From an uncultured Prevotella sp. (GTDB taxonomy: Bacteria; Bacteroidota; Bacteroidia; Bacteroidales; Bacteroidaceae), in the NCBI GenBank assembly GCA_946625715.1, contig CAMOTK010000091.1, positions 1 through 7,778 on the forward strand: a DNA stretch of 7,778 nt. The letters run 5' to 3'. A program made the position numbers and the translations under genes. Positions 7,024-7,778 of this stretch are shown here, in pieces (within the stretch, counting starts at the first letter, position 1; each line of letters starts with the position of its first letter). The notes under the pieces were generated by a model that worked only from the letters and a program-made list of their open reading frames with translations, was not told the DNA's origin and ran no database searches.

Positions 7024-7778
7024 ATGGAAAAGAAAAACTATAAGCGTATCACCGTGACTTCGGCTTTGCCCTATGCCAACGGTGGCGTCCACATCGGCCA
7101 CCTGGCCGGTGTCTATGTGCCTGCCGACATCTACGTGCGCTATCTGCGCCTGAAGAAGAAAGACGTCATGTTCATTGGCGGCAGCGACGAGCATGGCGTG
7201 CCCATCACCATCCGTGCACGCAAGGAAGGTATCACACCGCAAGACGTGGTCGACCGCTACCACAAGATGATTAAGGACTCGTTCGAGCAGTTCGGCATCT
7301 CCTTCGACATCTATAGCCGCACCACCTCGGAAACGCACCACAAGTTTGCCGCCGACTTCTTCCGCAAACTCTATGACGAAGGCAAACTCGTGGAACAAAC
7401 CACCACACAGCTCTACGACGAAGAGGCCCACCAGTTCCTGGCCGACCGCTACGTCGTGGGCGAGTGCCCCTACTGCCACAACGAAGGCGCCTACGGCGAC
7501 CAGTGCGAGAAGTGCGGGCGCGACCTTTCGCCAACAGAACTCATCAACCCCAAGTCGACCATCAGCGGCTCTACGCCTGTGCTGAAAGAGACCAAGAACT
7601 GGTATCTGCCCCTCAACGAGTATCAGCAGTGGCTGCGCCAGTGGATTCTCGAGGGCCACAAGGAGTGGCGCTCCAACGTCTACGGACAGTGCAAGTCGTG
7701 GCTCGACATGGACCTGCAGCCTCGCGCCATGACGCGCGACCTCGACTGGGGCATCCCCGTGCCCGTCGAAGGTGCCGA
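7024..7778 (+). CDS. metG: Methionyl-tRNA synthetase, N-terminal part (3' end outside window)
   Basis: The frame is open from ATG 7024 to the window edge, about 251 residues of a protein that normally exceeds 500. It charges tRNA-Met with methionine using ATP in the cytosol and is essential for translation. The start reads '[21 protein letters not shown]', with the class I HIGH motif at 23-26, followed by 'GSDEHGVPI'. The zinc knuckle in the connective insertion is complete with four cysteines: C148-x2-C151 and C161-x2-C164, 'CPYC' and 'CEKC'. The last visible residues, '[11 protein letters not shown]', are typical of the region before the second half of the Rossmann fold. The KMSKS loop, anticodon-binding domain and any C-terminal tRNA-binding domain lie beyond the window. 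It has its own promoter and looks like a separate housekeeping transcription unit unrelated to the sensor pair. Confidence 0.97.
   Translation, partial: MEKKNYKRITVTSALPYANGGVHIGHLAGVYVPADIYVRYLRLKKKDVMFIGGSDEHGVPITIRARKEGITPQDVVDRYHKMIKDSFEQFGISFDIYSRTTSETHHKFAADFFRKLYDEGKLVEQTTTQLYDEEAHQFLADRYVVGECPYCHNEGAYGDQCEKCGRDLSPTELINPKSTISGSTPVLKETKNWYLPLNEYQQWLRQWILEGHKEWRSNVYGQCKSWLDMDLQPRAMTRDLDWGIPVPVEGA

Noticed and set aside
6988..7659. 223-residue minus-strand frame over metG
   Set aside because: The plus strand carries unambiguous methionyl-tRNA synthetase with HIGH and zinc motifs; the antisense frame is a by-product.
1..7778. CRISPR array, tRNA/rRNA genes, insertion sequence or prophage parts
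   Set aside because: No spaced repeat array, tRNA-like cloverleaf, transposase motif or terminal repeats could be seen; the DNA is almost fully occupied by the five genes.

Overview
The window looks like a chromosomal segment from a Bacteroidota bacterium, most likely of the Prevotella/Segatella/Bacteroides type, with moderately GC-rich coding DNA. Three things point there. Two promoter-like sites match the Bacteroidetes -7 consensus TAnnTTTG. No gene has an obvious Shine-Dalgarno sequence. The first protein ends in the 'YTLDGR...KGIYI.NG.K' tail common on secreted proteins of this group. Species cannot be fixed from this sequence. All five genes are on the + strand and fill nearly the whole window; the only gaps are 19 bp (1383-1401) and 70 bp (6954-7023).

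Layout: (1) 1-678 is the 3' part of a gene for a secreted or surface protein. (2) 675-1382 encodes a HAD-family phosphohydrolase whose ATG overlaps the previous stop (ATGA). (3) The AT-rich 3' end of the HAD gene carries several inverted repeats and a Bacteroidetes-type promoter reading into the next gene. (4) 1402-4170 and 4167-6953 are two tandem sensor histidine kinase genes, again joined by an ATGA overlap. Each encodes a signal peptide, a periplasmic SBP_bac_3-like solute-binding domain, one transmembrane helix, three PAS-like domains, HisKA and HATPase_c. (5) A second TAnnTTTG promoter precedes metG (methionyl-tRNA synthetase), which runs off the right edge.

The main point of interest is the kinase pair. 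The downstream kinase has every canonical motif (H717, N829/N833/K836, DTGAG, GTGLGL). The upstream kinase has Phe (F706) where the phospho-accepting His should be, and Gln and His at two other N-box positions, while its Mg-binding Asn, G1 and G2 boxes are kept. The sequence therefore suggests a translationally coupled pseudokinase/kinase pair of BvgS-like periplasmic sensors. Neither protein carries a receiver or DNA-binding domain, and no response regulator is in the window, so the output partner is unknown. That the two form a hetero-oligomer is inference.
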